From: Arthrobacter cheniae
GTDB lineage: Bacteria; Actinomycetota; Actinomycetes; Actinomycetales; Micrococcaceae
Direction of reading: 5' to 3'
Assembly (NCBI RefSeq): GCF_003602275.1
Contig: NZ_QZVT01000011.1
Coordinates: forward strand, 24,767 to 88,766
DNA length: 64,000 bases
A program made the translations under genes and the position numbers. This document shows, one piece after another, positions 1 to 9,924 of this stretch. The notes under the pieces were generated by a model. The model was not told where the DNA came from. It worked only from the letters and a program-made list of their open reading frames with translations, and did not search any database. Each line of letters starts with the position of its first letter. Positions within the stretch are counted from its first letter, which is position 1.

Positions 1-244
1 CCGCGCGATCGTGAGCGACCAGCTGCGCGAGATCGTCACACTCGGCTGTGGCGTACTCCGGGTGTGATCCGACGTCGAGGTAGAGGCGCGAGCCGTTGGT
101 CAGGAAGACGTTGGAGGACCTCCCCCAGCTGACGACCTTGCGGAAGAGGTAGCGCGCTACTTCTTCCGGTGAGAGCGGCCGTGACGTCGGCCCCGAGTAG
201 GAGATGCCGAACTCGGTCTCGACTCCGTAGATGCGACGGTCCAT
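1..244 (-). CDS. pafA: Pup-protein ligase PafA, N-terminal part
   Basis: Only the first 81 codons lie in the window; the gene continues past position 1. PafA attaches the C-terminal glutamate of deamidated Pup to lysines of target proteins, marking them for the proteasome. The visible part starts [14 protein letters not shown], the glutamine-synthetase-like fold opening shared by PafA and Dop, and contains [16 protein letters not shown], the PafA version of the nucleotide/metal-binding strand. The ATG shares its last base with the prcA stop (TGATG), so the two genes are probably translationally coupled. Last visible gene of the pup-proteasome operon. Confidence 0.95.
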   Translation of the reverse strand, partial: MDRRIYGVETEFGISYSGPTSRPLSPEEVARYLFRKVVSWGRSSNVFLTNGSRLYLDVGSHPEYATAECDDLAQLVAHDRA

Positions 245-993
245 CAGGTGTCCTGTCCATGCTGCAGCAGATTCTCGAGTTCCGGACCGCCGATGCGCCG
301 GAAAGCGCGGCGGCTTCCGCGCAGGGTGTCCGGATCCCGTTCGAGGAAGGCAACCTCGATCAGCGACGGATCCAGCGCAGGCGGAACGTGGTGCTCCGCG
401 TCGGCCGGCACGGCGGTACCCGCGCCCTCGCGTCTCAGGGATTGCGCTGCCGCGCGAACGGCCTCCGGGAGCGAGAGGTCGGCGGACCAGGAGTTGCGCA
501 GGGCATCCACGACGGAGTCGGCGGCACCGCCCATGACCACGAAGCCCGGCTCGTCGGCGATGGAACCGTCGAACGTCAGGCGGTACAGGTGGTCCGCGTC
601 CTGGCTATGGCCGACCTCGGCGACCACGAGCTCCACCTCGAACGGCTTGCTCTCGGCGGTGAAGACGGCTCCGAGGCTCTGGGCGTAGACGCTGGCGAGT
701 CCGCGCGCGGTCACGTCCTCGCGCGCGTAGGAGTATCCCCGGACGTCGGCGTACCGCACGCCTGCCTGCCTGAGGCTCTCGAACTCGTTGTACTTCCCCA
801 CCGCAGCGAAGGCGATGCGGTCGTAGATCTCGCCCAGCTTGTGCAGCGAGGGAGAAGGATTTTCGGCGACGAGCGCTATGCCGTCCCGGCAGCTCATCAC
901 GACCACCGATCGGCCCCGGCCGATTCCCTTCCGCGCGAAGTCCGCGCGGTCCTTCATCAGCTGCTCGGGCGAGACGTAGAACTGCTGTGTCAT
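244..993 (-). CDS. prcA: 20S proteasome alpha subunit
   Basis: 249 residues, normal for actinobacterial PrcA. It forms the outer heptameric rings that gate entry to the proteolytic chamber. The N-terminus ([19 protein letters not shown]) is the gating segment, followed by the typical [17 protein letters not shown] strand and the G-x-YNEFE region. There is no catalytic threonine, as expected for alpha. The C-terminal tail is long and polar. It lies 3 nt downstream of prcB and directly upstream of pafA in one operon. Assignment rests on family features plus the gene neighbourhood. Confidence 0.95.
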   Translation of the reverse strand: MTQQFYVSPEQLMKDRADFARKGIGRGRSVVVMSCRDGIALVAENPSPSLHKLGEIYDRIAFAAVGKYNEFESLRQAGVRYADVRGYSYAREDVTARGLASVYAQSLGAVFTAESKPFEVELVVAEVGHSQDADHLYRLTFDGSIADEPGFVVMGGAADSVVDALRNSWSADLSLPEAVRAAAQSLRREGAGTAVPADAEHHVPPALDPSLIEVAFLERDPDTLRGSRRAFRRIGGPELENLLQHGQDT

Positions 994-996
994 GAC

Positions 997-1824
997 CTAT
1001 GCCTCCCGGCCCGCCGAAGAACGGGCGTCAATGATGGTGTGCGCAACGGTCTCGAGGTCACGGTCGGGAATCCGACGCGTCCCGGCTCCGTCCACAACGT
1101 AGACCACCGGCCACAGTGCGCGCACGGCGTCCGGTCCGCCGGTCGCTGAGTCGTCGTCGGCGGCGTCGTACAGCGCTTCGACGGCCACGCGCACGGCCGA
1201 TGCCTCGTCCAGGCGCGGGCTCCACAGCTTCTTGAGCGATCCCCGCGCGAACACCGATCCGGAGCCGACCGAGTGGTGCTCCTGCTCCTCGTACCGTCCG
1301 CCGGTGACGTCGAAGGAGAAGAGCCGCCCCACGTGGCGGTCGGTGTCGAAGCCGGCGAAGAGGGGGACGACGGCGAGACCCTGCATCGCCATCGGGAGGT
1401 TCTGACGAACCATGGCCGCGAGGCGGTTGGCCTTGCCGTCGAGGCTCATCAGGGTGGCCTCGATCTTCTCGTAGTGCTCGAGCTCCACCTGGAACAGTCG
1501 CGTCAGGTCCAGCCCGATACCGGCGCTCCCCGCGATACCGAGGACGGAATAGCGATCAGCCGCGAAAACCTTCTCGATATGTCGGCTCGCGATGACGTTG
1601 CCCATGGTGGCACGTCGGTCACCGGCCATCAGCACGCCGCCGGGGAACGTCAGCGAGACGATCGTCGTGGCGTGCGGAGCGAGGTGGGAGGCGTCGGTGG
1701 AAGCGGTTCCCGGACCGAGCGTCCGGTTGGACGGCAGCAGCCCGGGATGGTGCGTTCCGAGGTAGTCGGCGAAGGAGGCCGAGGCGGCCCGCGGAACCGC
1801 TGCTGCTGCATCATCCGGAAGCAT
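997..1824 (-). CDS. prcB: 20S proteasome beta subunit (catalytic, with propeptide)
   Basis: 275 residues. PrcB is the N-terminal threonine hydrolase of the proteasome. The mature protein should begin at Thr53 ([20 protein letters not shown]), leaving a 52-residue propeptide removed autocatalytically. Thr53 and the following GDRRAT segment are the expected catalytic context. The propeptide is alanine/serine-rich with an LPSNRTLG segment. The gene starts 3 nt after the pup stop and ends 3 nt before the prcA start, so the three are one transcription unit. Confidence 0.95.
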   Translation of the reverse strand: MLPDDAAAAVPRAASASFADYLGTHHPGLLPSNRTLGPGTASTDASHLAPHATTIVSLTFPGGVLMAGDRRATMGNVIASRHIEKVFAADRYSVLGIAGSAGIGLDLTRLFQVELEHYEKIEATLMSLDGKANRLAAMVRQNLPMAMQGLAVVPLFAGFDTDRHVGRLFSFDVTGGRYEEQEHHSVGSGSVFARGSLKKLWSPRLDEASAVRVAVEALYDAADDDSATGGPDAVRALWPVVYVVDGAGTRRIPDRDLETVAHTIIDARSSAGREA

Positions 1825-1827
1825 CCG

Positions 1828-2031
1828 CTACTGGCCGCCCTTCTGCACGAATCCGCGCACGAATTCCTCCGCATTGGACTCGAGGACACCGTCGATCTCG
1901 TCGAGCAGGTCGTCGACCCCCTGCGTCTGGGTGGACTCCTGTGCGGCGGGAGCAGAGGGCACGGGCTCGGGGAGCTCCTCCTCCGATTCCGAGGACGAGC
2001 CGCCGGTGGTGATGCGGTCCTGTGAAGCCAT
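1828..2031 (-). CDS. pup: Prokaryotic ubiquitin-like protein Pup
   Basis: 67 residues, acidic and low-complexity at the N-terminus, with a central helix-forming segment (VDDLLDEIDGVLESNAEEFVR) that in the family binds the Arc/Mpa coiled coil. It ends in GGQ, so it needs deamidation of Gln to Glu by Dop before PafA can ligate it; the neighbouring dop gene fits this. Located between dop and prcB in the usual actinobacterial order. Confidence 0.97.
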   Translation of the reverse strand: MASQDRITTGGSSSESEEELPEPVPSAPAAQESTQTQGVDDLLDEIDGVLESNAEEFVRGFVQKGGQ

Positions 2032-2082
2032 GATGGCAGACCTTTCGTGGTCGTGGTCGTGATCGGTTCGGTGATCAGGTTC

Positions 2083-3729
2083 CTATGGTGACACGCGACG
2101 ATCGGGGCCGCTCAACAATCGGGCAAGGAAGTCCTCGGCGTCGGCTGCAGCATCGAACAACTCCTCGGTGAGCGCCGCACTTCCCCGGAGCGGCTCCCTC
2201 GTCTGCACGCGCTGCAGCCGTCGCTCGCCGGGGAGCTCGAAGATGAGCGAGTCCCAGCTCGCACCGACGACCTGCGCCGGATATTCGGCGATGCAGCGGC
2301 CCCGGAAGTAGGCCCGCGTGTCCCGCGGCGGCTCCACGGCGGCCCGGGCTACGTCCGCCGGATCGACGAGCAGCTCGACATCGCCGCGCCGTGCCAGGCG
2401 CTGGTAGATGCCCCGCTCGGTTCGGAGGTCCGCGTACTGCAGGTCGACGAGCGCCAGACGCGGATCCGTCCAGGCGAGCCCGTCCCGCGCCCTGTAGGCC
2501 TCGAGCACCTTCAGCTTCGCGATCCAGTCCACGTGCCGGGCAGCATCCATCGGGTCCCGCCGCAGAGTGACGAGCAATGCCTGCCAGCGGTCGACGACGT
2601 CGCGCGTCTGCTCGTCAGCGTCCGCGGGAAGGGCGGCGAGGACCGCCTCGCAGTAGAGCTCCTGCAGCTCTACCCCTGTCATCATCCGGCCGTCCGTCAG
2701 TCGGACCGTGGTCGTCAGCGACGCGTCGTGGCTGATGGCGTGAAGGGCTTCGACCGGGTCCTCGAGGACGGGAACCGGCGCCAGTCCCTGCTCGATGAGC
2801 GCGAGGACCAACGCCGTCGTCCCCACCTTCAGGTAGTTCGACACCTCATGCAGGTTCGCGTCACCGATGATGACGTGCAGGCGCCGGTACTTCTCCGCAA
2901 CGGCGTGCGGTTCGTCGCGCGTGTTGATGATCGGGCGCCGAACGGTGGTCTCCAGTCCGATCTCGTTCTCGAAGAAGTCGGCGCGCTGGCTGATCTGGAA
3001 GCCCGGCTCCTGGTTGAGCGGACCGAGGCCCACCCGCCCGGCACCGCAGATGACCTGACGGGAGACGAAGAAGGGGATCAGCGCCTCCGCCAGCTTCGGG
3101 AAGGGCACGCTCCTCGGGACGAGGTAGTTCTCGTGGGAGCCGTAGGACACGCTCTTGTTGTCCGTGTTGTTCTTGTACAGGATGACCGGCGAAAAGCCCG
3201 GTGTGGCAGCGATCCGTTCCATCGCGGTGATGGCGACGAGGTCCCCCGCCCTGTCCCAGAGGACGGCGTCGAGCGGATTCGTCACCTCGGGCGAGGAGTA
3301 CTCGGGGTGCGCGTGGTCGACGTAGAGCCGAGCCCCGTTGTTGAGCACGAGATTCATGAGGACAGCGGCCTCGGCAGGTTCGCCCCGCTCGAGGGCGATC
3401 TGTTCTGCGGTCAGCTCCTCCGATTCGTCGGTCAGCTGGCTGGGGTGTGCACGTGCGCGGTCCATCCGGTAGCCGCGCGCGTCCGTCAGCGGGGTCTCGT
3501 CCGTATAGTCCCAGCGCGTTCCGGCGAGATTGCCGAGCCCCTCACGCAGCGTGGCAGCGTAGGCGTTGACCACCTGGGAGGACAGCAGGGTGGAATTGGC
3601 GGACGGCAGCGCGGGCGCGATGATGCCGTACTCCGTCTCCGTCCCCATGACCCGGTGGACCGAGATCCCCTGACCGACGGGCGGTAGCCCTCCCGGAGAA
3701 CGGGCCCGCCGTCCACCCGTGTCCATCAC
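2083..3729 (-). CDS. dop: Pup deamidase/depupylase Dop
   Basis: 548 residues. Dop converts the C-terminal Gln of Pup to Glu and also removes Pup from substrates. The family opening is seen as [15 protein letters not shown] near residue 30 and the second motif as [19 protein letters not shown]; the latter distinguishes Dop from PafA. The listed start is GTG, directly followed by ATG, and overlaps the arc stop by 4 nt. A shorter start at the internal Met before GTETEYG is possible, because the first 27 residues are proline/glycine-rich and not typical of the family. Confidence 0.93.
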   Translation of the reverse strand: MMDTGGRRARSPGGLPPVGQGISVHRVMGTETEYGIIAPALPSANSTLLSSQVVNAYAATLREGLGNLAGTRWDYTDETPLTDARGYRMDRARAHPSQLTDESEELTAEQIALERGEPAEAAVLMNLVLNNGARLYVDHAHPEYSSPEVTNPLDAVLWDRAGDLVAITAMERIAATPGFSPVILYKNNTDNKSVSYGSHENYLVPRSVPFPKLAEALIPFFVSRQVICGAGRVGLGPLNQEPGFQISQRADFFENEIGLETTVRRPIINTRDEPHAVAEKYRRLHVIIGDANLHEVSNYLKVGTTALVLALIEQGLAPVPVLEDPVEALHAISHDASLTTTVRLTDGRMMTGVELQELYCEAVLAALPADADEQTRDVVDRWQALLVTLRRDPMDAARHVDWIAKLKVLEAYRARDGLAWTDPRLALVDLQYADLRTERGIYQRLARRGDVELLVDPADVARAAVEPPRDTRAYFRGRCIAEYPAQVVGASWDSLIFELPGERRLQRVQTREPLRGSAALTEELFDAAADAEDFLARLLSGPDRRVSP

Positions 3730-5480
3730 AGATACTGACCCGTATTCGCCGTCGTCTCGATGGACTTGCCCGGCTCCTGGCCCGCCTTGCCCTGCACGAT
3801 GGTGCGGATGTAAGTGATCCGCTCCCCCTTCTTGCCGGAGATGCGCGCCCAGTCGTCCGGGTTCGTGGTGTTCGGCATGTCCTCGTGTTCGCGGAACTCG
3901 TCGATCACGGCACGCATCAGGTGTTCGATGCGCAGTCCCTTGCTGCCATCCAGTAGCAGGTCCTTGATGGCGTACTTCTTCGCGCGGTCCACGACGTTCT
4001 GGATGACCGCGCCCGAGTTGAAGTCCTTGAAGTACAGCATCTCGGTGTCGCCGTTGGCGTAGGTCACCTCGAGGTACTCGTTGGACTTGTCCGTCGAGTA
4101 CATCTGCTCGACGGTCCGGCGGATCATCTCGGCGATGGTGGTCTGAGGATCCCCGCCGTTCTCCTCGAGGTCGTCCGCGTGCAGCGGGAGGTTGGGGGTG
4201 ATGTACTTCGCGAAGATCTCGGCCGCACCCTCGGCATCGGGCCTCTGGATCTTGATCTTCACATCGAGGCGACCCGGGCGGAGGATCGCGGGATCGATCA
4301 TGTCCTCACGGTTGGAGGCCCCGATGACGATGACGTTCTCCAGCTTTTCCACGCCGTCGATCTCGCTCAGCAGTTGCGGGACGATCGTGGTCTCGACGTC
4401 GGACGACACACCTGTGCCGCGCGTGCGGAAGAGCGATTCCATCTCGTCGAAGAACACGACGACCGGACTTCCGTCCGACGCCTTCTCCCGTGCCCGGGCG
4501 AAGATGAGCCGGATATGGCGCTCCGTCTCGCCGACGTACTTGTCGAGTAGTTCCGGCCCCTTGATGTTGAGGAAGTAGCTGCGGACCTGCTCGACGCCGG
4601 CACGCTCGGCGGCTCGGGCGGCCAGCGAGTTCGCGACCGCTTTCGCGATCAGTGTCTTGCCGCAGCCCGGAGGACCGTAGAGCAGGATTCCCTTGGGGGG
4701 CTTAAGCCCATGCTCCCGGTAGAGATCCGGATGCAGGAACGGCAGTTCGACGGCGTCGCGAATCTGCTCGATCTGCGGGCCGAGGCCACCGATGTCGCCG
4801 TAGGCGATGTCCGGCACTTCCTCCAGGACGAGGTTCTCCACCTCGCTCCGGGGCACCTTCTCCAGGCCGTAGCCGGACTTGGTGTCGACGGCGAGGGCAT
4901 CACCGACACGGATCTTCTCCGCCTGCAGGGGCCCGCTGAGCTTGATGACGCGCTCGTCGTCCGTACGGCCCACCACCAGCGCGCGGTCCGCGCCCAGGAG
5001 CTCCTTGACCGTGACCAGTTCGCCCGCCCGCTCGAAGCCGAGCGCGGCGACGATGGTGAGCGACTCGTTCAGCAGCACCTCCTGACCGGCAGCGAGCTGT
5101 CGGACGTTGATGAGGGGGCTCACCGTGACGCGGAGCTTACGCCCGGACTGCAGGATGTCCGCGGTGTCCTGCACCGTGGCCTCGGTGGTGGTGCCGGGCT
5201 CGGAGGGTCGCCTCGGGTTGACCTGCATGACGGTGGCGAAACTGAAGGGAGCAGCGCCCTCTTTCTCGAGGGCGGCCTTGAGCCTGACGATCTCCGTCCG
5301 GGCGGACTCGAGGGCCCCGACGAGCTTCCCGTTGTTCTGGGTGGCAGCCGCGAGCTGTCGATCGATATGGCGCAGTTTGTCCCGCAGAATATTCAACTGG
5401 CGCTGCGCCACGGTTGCGTCCACCTGCGGCGTCCCTCCCCCGAGATCAGCTGCGGGAGCGTTGTCTTCGGATTCCGGCAT
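3726..5480 (-). CDS. arc: Proteasome-associated AAA ATPase Arc/Mpa
   Basis: 584 residues. It forms the hexameric unfoldase that recognises Pup and feeds tagged proteins to the 20S core. Domains visible in order are an N-terminal coiled coil (about residues 20-75), the tandem OB interdomain, then the AAA module with Walker A GPPGCGKT and Walker [10 protein letters not shown]. The protein ends in GQYL, the C-terminal motif that docks on the alpha ring. It heads the operon arc-dop-pup-prcB-prcA-pafA. The upstream 255 bp hold its promoter; an AAGGTGG sequence 10 nt before the ATG can serve as ribosome binding site. Confidence 0.96.
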   Translation of the reverse strand: MPESEDNAPAADLGGGTPQVDATVAQRQLNILRDKLRHIDRQLAAATQNNGKLVGALESARTEIVRLKAALEKEGAAPFSFATVMQVNPRRPSEPGTTTEATVQDTADILQSGRKLRVTVSPLINVRQLAAGQEVLLNESLTIVAALGFERAGELVTVKELLGADRALVVGRTDDERVIKLSGPLQAEKIRVGDALAVDTKSGYGLEKVPRSEVENLVLEEVPDIAYGDIGGLGPQIEQIRDAVELPFLHPDLYREHGLKPPKGILLYGPPGCGKTLIAKAVANSLAARAAERAGVEQVRSYFLNIKGPELLDKYVGETERHIRLIFARAREKASDGSPVVVFFDEMESLFRTRGTGVSSDVETTIVPQLLSEIDGVEKLENVIVIGASNREDMIDPAILRPGRLDVKIKIQRPDAEGAAEIFAKYITPNLPLHADDLEENGGDPQTTIAEMIRRTVEQMYSTDKSNEYLEVTYANGDTEMLYFKDFNSGAVIQNVVDRAKKYAIKDLLLDGSKGLRIEHLMRAVIDEFREHEDMPNTTNPDDWARISGKKGERITYIRTIVQGKAGQEPGKSIETTANTGQYL

Positions 5481-5735
5481 TTCGGTTCGCCACCTTAGGT
5501 TCTTTCCGTCAGCTGTCTTTCGACCTTAGCGCAGACCCCCCTCCGCGCAGTGCACTGTTAACGCCCGCATCGACCCTGGGATCCCGTGCGGTATCTTCGA
5601 CGCCGCCGACGCGCTGGTGATGCTGCCTCTTGCCGCACTTTCCGACGTCGGCCACCGTCGCGAACCTCTCCCCCCCCGGCGTCCGTCCCGACCCCGCATC
5701 GTCGCCGAATCGCGGCCGGATCACCGCCGTCGGGC

Positions 5736-6809
5736 CTACTCGACCGTTCCGCCGTCGGCGATGGCGTCGCGGCGTGCCTGCGCCTCCTCCGGGGACAGGG
5801 AGCCGCGCTGGATGGTGGAGGCGGCATCCCGGGCCACACGGCGGAGGCGCTTGTCGGAGACGTCGCGCTCTCCTACGGCCTGCGGTGTCCAGGCGTTGAG
5901 GTCCTCCTGGCTGAACCCCGTCTTGGAGGGGCGGCGCTTCGGCGTGAAGCCGACCGCGCCGTCGGCCAGCCTGCGCGTCGTCAGGAGGAAGCCGGTGTGC
6001 GCGACCATGCGGTGGTCGGGACGGACTGCGAGGCCCTCGAGGTGCCAGCCGCGCACCATGGACTCCCAGCCCTCGGGCTCGGTGAATCGCCCGTCGGCGC
6101 GGATGGCCTCGGCCGTGCGGGAGAGCTGGGTGACGGTCGCGACGTAGCTGATCCAGACGCCGCCTGCGGCGAGGACGGTGGCCACGGCTTCGAGGCACTC
6201 CCATGGTGCGAGCATGTCGAGCACTACGCGGTCCACGGAGCCGGGCGCCTCATGCTCCACCACCTGCTCCTGGAAGTCCCCGAGGGTGATCTGCCACGCC
6301 GGATGGGGCCCGCCGAAGATGGTTTCGACGTTGCCGCGGGCGATGTCGGCGAATTCCTCGCGGCGTTCGAAGGAGTGGAGGTAGCCCCAATCTCCGACTG
6401 CACGCAGGAGCGAGATGGACAGGGCGCCCGAACCCACGCCGGCCTCGACCACGCGCGATCCGGGGTAGATGTCGGCCATCGTCACGATCTGGCCGGCGTC
6501 CTTGGGGTAGACGACGGCCGCGCCTCGCGGCATGGACAGCACGAAGTCGGACAGGAGCGGGCGGAGCGCCTGGTACAGCTGCCCGCTGGTGTTCTCGAGG
6601 ATCGTGCCTTCGACGGTGCCGATGAGCGCGTCATGCTGGAGGAACCCCTTGTGCGTATGGAATGCGCCGCCGGGAGTGAGGGTGATGGTGTTCATCCGAC
6701 CCTTCTCATCCGTCAGCTGCACGCGCTCGCCGGGACGGAACGGGCCGCGGCGTACTGCCGCTCCGTGTGGGCCCGAAGCGGTCGGGTTCGTGGTCGGAGT
6801 GTCGTTCAT
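5736..6809 (-). CDS. trmI: tRNA (adenine-58-N1)-methyltransferase
   Basis: 357 residues. It methylates A58 in the T-loop of tRNAs using S-adenosylmethionine. The Rossmann core is visible: a PKDAGQIV segment, then GSRVVEAGVGSGALSISLLR as the SAM-binding glycine loop, and VVLDMLAPWE as the catalytic Asp motif. An N-terminal beta domain precedes it and a basic, low-complexity tail follows (about residues 295-357), longer than in minimal TrmI proteins. The start is ATG after a GAAGGA ribosome binding site. In Actinobacteria this gene commonly sits beside arc, as here. Confidence 0.93.
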   Translation of the reverse strand: MNDTPTTNPTASGPHGAAVRRGPFRPGERVQLTDEKGRMNTITLTPGGAFHTHKGFLQHDALIGTVEGTILENTSGQLYQALRPLLSDFVLSMPRGAAVVYPKDAGQIVTMADIYPGSRVVEAGVGSGALSISLLRAVGDWGYLHSFERREEFADIARGNVETIFGGPHPAWQITLGDFQEQVVEHEAPGSVDRVVLDMLAPWECLEAVATVLAAGGVWISYVATVTQLSRTAEAIRADGRFTEPEGWESMVRGWHLEGLAVRPDHRMVAHTGFLLTTRRLADGAVGFTPKRRPSKTGFSQEDLNAWTPQAVGERDVSDKRLRRVARDAASTIQRGSLSPEEAQARRDAIADGGTVE

Positions 6810-6949
6810 GGTGGTCCTTCGACAGGTGCCGGCTTGACCGGCATGGATGAGGCAGTACTACGGATGGTCGGGGAAACAGCGATTCGTCGGCTGATCAGGT
6901 CGGCCGGAGGGACGGAGGGCACCGGAAGGCGGCAGGTCCGCGCCGCGCA

Positions 6950-8104
6950 TCAGGTGCCCGGCGTGCCCTTGCCGGTGATGGCCTGCACGACGGTCCGCTG
7001 ATGGAGCAGGCCGGTGACAGCGCCCTGGCGGTCGAGCACCGCGTATTCGTTGCCTTCGAGCCGGGCGAGGAACTGCACGAGCTCCTGGCCCTCGGCCCAC
7101 TCGGGAACGTAGGCGCCCGTGGCGAGGCGCCGGGCGGCGGCGTTGACCGCCGTCGTGCCCGCTGCCTCCTCGGGAACCGCGAGCAGCGCGGCTTCGTCGA
7201 CCACCGCCTCCGGCACCCCCGTTGCGCCGGTCAGCACGACGGCGGCGCCCGGGTTCTCACGCAGGAGTCGGCGGGCTGCCAGGACGGTGGTCCCGGCGGG
7301 AAGGCCCAGGGCGCGCTGCTGCAGTCTGCCTGCACTGATCGCAGGCAGCCTCAGTCGCATCCGAGCGTTCTCGATGGCGGCGGTGGCACCCATCCACAGG
7401 AAGGCGCCCATCACCACGGCGATGATGATGACGGTGAGGTCCGGCCACCGGCCCTGCAGCAGCGGCAGCCCCACGACGACGACGAGCAGGAGCACCACGA
7501 GGATGCGGCCACCCCAGCCCGCTGCGACAGTGCCCTTCTCCTGGCTGCCGGTGGCCTTCCAGACCGCGCTCTCGACGAGGCGTCCACCGTCCAGCGGCAG
7601 GCCGGGCAGCACGTTGAACACCGCCACGAGGAGATTGGCCCAGATCAGGATGGTCGTCAGCAGGTAGGCGACCGAGCCGGGAGTCATGGCTTGGAGGATG
7701 CCCCAGCCGAGAGCCGCGAGGACGAAGTTCGCCGCTGGACCCGCCAGTGCCACGAGCAGGGACCGCCCGGGCGACGCGTTGAAGCTGGCGAACTGCGTGT
7801 GGCCGCCCCAGAGGTTCAGCACGATCCGCGTCGTGGGCCAGCCGAAGGCCCGGGCGGTGAGTGCATGGGCTAGTTCGTGGAGCAGGACGGACGCGGCGAG
7901 GAGCAGCGCATACCCGAGGGCGACGGAGTAGGCTCCGGCGCCGATGCCGGGGAAGGCGTTAGCGACGCGCGGACCGAAGACGAGGACGATGAACGCCGTG
8001 ATGACGAACCATGACCACGCAAGCACGACCGGGATCCCCGCGATGCGTCCGAGAGACAGCCCCGGGCTCGCTTCCGCCTTCGCGGGTGGGGGGCTGCTGG
8101 TCAT
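6950..8104 (-). CDS. Site-2-protease family membrane metalloprotease with CBS domains
   Basis: 384 residues. Intramembrane zinc protease of the M50 family (Rip3-like architecture). An N-terminal membrane segment is followed by the zinc motif HELAHALTARAFG, then further helices and the second motif NVLPGLPLDGGR supplying the third zinc ligand. The C-terminal about 130 residues look like a CBS pair (repeated hydrophobic strand/helix pattern ending near GAVTGLLHQRTVVQAI), which in this family is regulatory. The start codon overlaps the stop of the HAD gene by 4 nt. Substrate unknown. Confidence 0.88.
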   Translation of the reverse strand: MTSSPPPAKAEASPGLSLGRIAGIPVVLAWSWFVITAFIVLVFGPRVANAFPGIGAGAYSVALGYALLLAASVLLHELAHALTARAFGWPTTRIVLNLWGGHTQFASFNASPGRSLLVALAGPAANFVLAALGWGILQAMTPGSVAYLLTTILIWANLLVAVFNVLPGLPLDGGRLVESAVWKATGSQEKGTVAAGWGGRILVVLLLVVVVGLPLLQGRWPDLTVIIIAVVMGAFLWMGATAAIENARMRLRLPAISAGRLQQRALGLPAGTTVLAARRLLRENPGAAVVLTGATGVPEAVVDEAALLAVPEEAAGTTAVNAAARRLATGAYVPEWAEGQELVQFLARLEGNEYAVLDRQGAVTGLLHQRTVVQAITGKGTPGT

Positions 8105-8880
8105 GCCTCCGCCCCCAGGGCAGCCGTGTCCGGGTCGGGAACGAGCAGTCCCGCGAGGTCGGCCGGCGTGCGTCCTTCGAGGCTGTCCCAGTCGGTCCGT
8201 CGGGCATCGGGCGGCAGCGGCACGAAATGGGGCACGGCCAGGGTGACGAGGCCGGCAGCAAGGGCCGATGTCACTCCGGGCAGTGAGTCCTCGATGGCGA
8301 CGATCCGATCCTTGGTGAGTCCGGGATGGTCAGCGGCGAGGAGGTCGAAGCCCAGTTGGTAGGCCTCCGGGTCGGGCTTCCCCGCGCTCACCCGGTCACC
8401 CGTGACGAGATGGGAAAAAGTCCCCTCCGGCAACTGTGATGCGACGGCATTCGCCAGGAGGGATTCGGACATGGTGACCATCGCGCAGGGGACACCTTCA
8501 TGGCGGAGAGCTTCCAGCAGCTCCCGTGCGCCCGGACGCCAGGGGACCTCGGTCCGGACATCGGCGGCGACACGGTCGGTCAGGAGATCGATGATGGCCC
8601 GGATCCCGAGGTCCACGCCCGCCTGCTGGAGCTGGCCCGCCGAGAACGTCAGCGCCTGGCCCACGAGAGCCGTGGCCTGGTCCATGGTCCACGTCCCGCC
8701 GTAGGACTCGACCAGGTCCGTCTCTGCGCGGATCCAGTAGGGCTCGGTATCGACGATCGTCCCATCCATGTCCCACAGCACGCCCTGCAAGCCGCGGAAG
8801 TTCCCAACCGAGCCGGTCCCGTCCGGGTCGAGCTCGATGCGGGCAAGGGTGTGGACGCTGCCGGTGGGGTGGTTTGCCAT
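8101..8880 (-). CDS. HAD-superfamily phosphatase (beta-phosphoglucomutase-like)
   Basis: 259 residues. Motif I is GVLWDMDGTIVDTEPYW (nucleophile Asp plus acid Asp), motif II a Thr in CAMVTMSESL, and motif III/IV KPDPEAYQLG plus VAIEDSLPG. The helical cap sits between motifs I and II, the class I subfamily layout. The sugar-phosphate or nucleotide substrate cannot be told. A TAGACT box ends 7 nt before the ATG, indicating a leaderless transcript. The gene is divergent from the PAC2 gene. Confidence 0.87.
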   Translation of the reverse strand: MANHPTGSVHTLARIELDPDGTGSVGNFRGLQGVLWDMDGTIVDTEPYWIRAETDLVESYGGTWTMDQATALVGQALTFSAGQLQQAGVDLGIRAIIDLLTDRVAADVRTEVPWRPGARELLEALRHEGVPCAMVTMSESLLANAVASQLPEGTFSHLVTGDRVSAGKPDPEAYQLGFDLLAADHPGLTKDRIVAIEDSLPGVTSALAAGLVTLAVPHFVPLPPDARRTDWDSLEGRTPADLAGLLVPDPDTAALGAEA

Positions 8881-8973
8881 GTATCCAAGTCTACGGCGAC
8901 CCCTTGACAGACCCGTGCGTCAGCTCTCCGCGTAGCCGTCCAGCCTCGCCTGACATCGCTGCACGCCGGGGCT

Positions 8974-8979
8974 TAGGGT
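8974..8979 (+). promoter_or_regulatory. -10 box placing a leaderless start for the PAC2 gene
   Basis: TAGGGT matches the actinobacterial TANNNT -10 consensus and ends 6 nt before the GTG at 8986. Transcription would start at or next to that codon. This decides between the GTG codons at 8980 and 8986. Confidence 0.6.
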
Positions 8980-8985
8980 GTGAAC

Positions 8986-9876
8986 GTGGACAGCTTCGAA
9001 GAAAACCAGCCGACCGGCGTACAGGACCTCTTCCAGGATGCCGGCGAACCCGAGCGGCGCATCACGATCATGCTCGCAGCCTTCGAAGGCTGGAATGACG
9101 CCGGCGAGGCGGCCAGCGATGCCCTGAAGTACATGGGCAGGTTCTTCGGCAGCGAGCGGATCTCCACCATCGACGCCGACGAGTTCTACGACTTCCAGTT
9201 CACCCGCCCGATGATCAAGCGGAACTCCTCGGGCCAACGGCGCATCAAGTGGCCCAACACACGGATCAGCAAGGCCATCGTCCCGGACTCCGCCGTCGAC
9301 CTCATCCTCGTCAACGGCGTCGAGCCGTCCTACAAGTGGCGGGCGTACACCGCGGAGCTCGTCGCGCTGGCCAAGGAACTCAGCGTCGACTGCATCGTCC
9401 TCGTGGGCGCGCTGCTGGCCGATGTTCCCCATTCCCGTCCTATCCCCGTGACGGTCACCTCCGATGACGACCTTGTGCGGGAAAGCCTCGAGGTCGAGCC
9501 GTCGACCTACGAGGGGCCCATCGGCATCGTGGGCGTCCTCGCCGAGATGGGGCTCCTCGCGGACATCCCCACCATGTCCCTCTGGGCCGCCGTACCCCAC
9601 TATGTCGGTCAGTCACCGTCACCCAAGGCACAGCTCTCGCTGCTCAACAAGCTCGAGGAGATCCTCCAGATCACGGTGGACACCCACCTGCTGACGGAGG
9701 AGTCGGAGGCCTGGGAACGCGGGGTCGACGAGCTCGCCACCGAGGATCCCGAGGTTGCCGCCTATGTTCGACAGCTCGAGGAGGCCAAGGACACCGTCGA
9801 CCTGCCGGAAGCGAGCGGGGAGTCGATCGCCCGCGAGTTCGAGCGGTACCTCAAGAAGCGGCGCCGCGAGCAGTAG
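8986..9876 (+). CDS. PAC2 family protein (proteasome assembly chaperone-like fold)
   Basis: 296 residues. PAC2 proteins share the fold of eukaryotic/archaeal proteasome assembly chaperones; their role in Actinobacteria is not settled. Conserved features visible are AFEGWNDAGEAAS near the N-terminus, the Glu-rich ISTIDADEFYDFQFTRP strand, LVNGVEPSYKWR, and a C-terminal helical tail rich in Glu ending in basic KKRRREQ. Being 3.5 kb from the proteasome locus is suggestive, but it lies on the opposite strand under its own promoter. The start is placed at GTG 8986 from the -10 box. Confidence 0.87.
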   Translation: MDSFEENQPTGVQDLFQDAGEPERRITIMLAAFEGWNDAGEAASDALKYMGRFFGSERISTIDADEFYDFQFTRPMIKRNSSGQRRIKWPNTRISKAIVPDSAVDLILVNGVEPSYKWRAYTAELVALAKELSVDCIVLVGALLADVPHSRPIPVTVTSDDDLVRESLEVEPSTYEGPIGIVGVLAEMGLLADIPTMSLWAAVPHYVGQSPSPKAQLSLLNKLEEILQITVDTHLLTEESEAWERGVDELATEDPEVAAYVRQLEEAKDTVDLPEASGESIAREFERYLKKRRREQ

Positions 9877-9924
9877 CCCTTCGGCCACTGCTCGCCATGC
9901 GTGTTCCCCTCGCAGGACCTGTTC

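Noticed and set aside
2533..3687. Long plus-strand frame opposite dop
   Set aside because: Shadow of dop in high-GC DNA: no ribosome site, implausible Arg/Val-rich protein, and dop motifs are intact on the other strand.
5481..5735. 255-bp gap between arc and trmI
   Set aside because: Frames here are Arg-rich shadows. Only arc promoter sequence is expected; two ACCTTA copies (TAAGGT on the minus strand) lie 11 and about 40 nt before arc, too far to claim a leaderless start.
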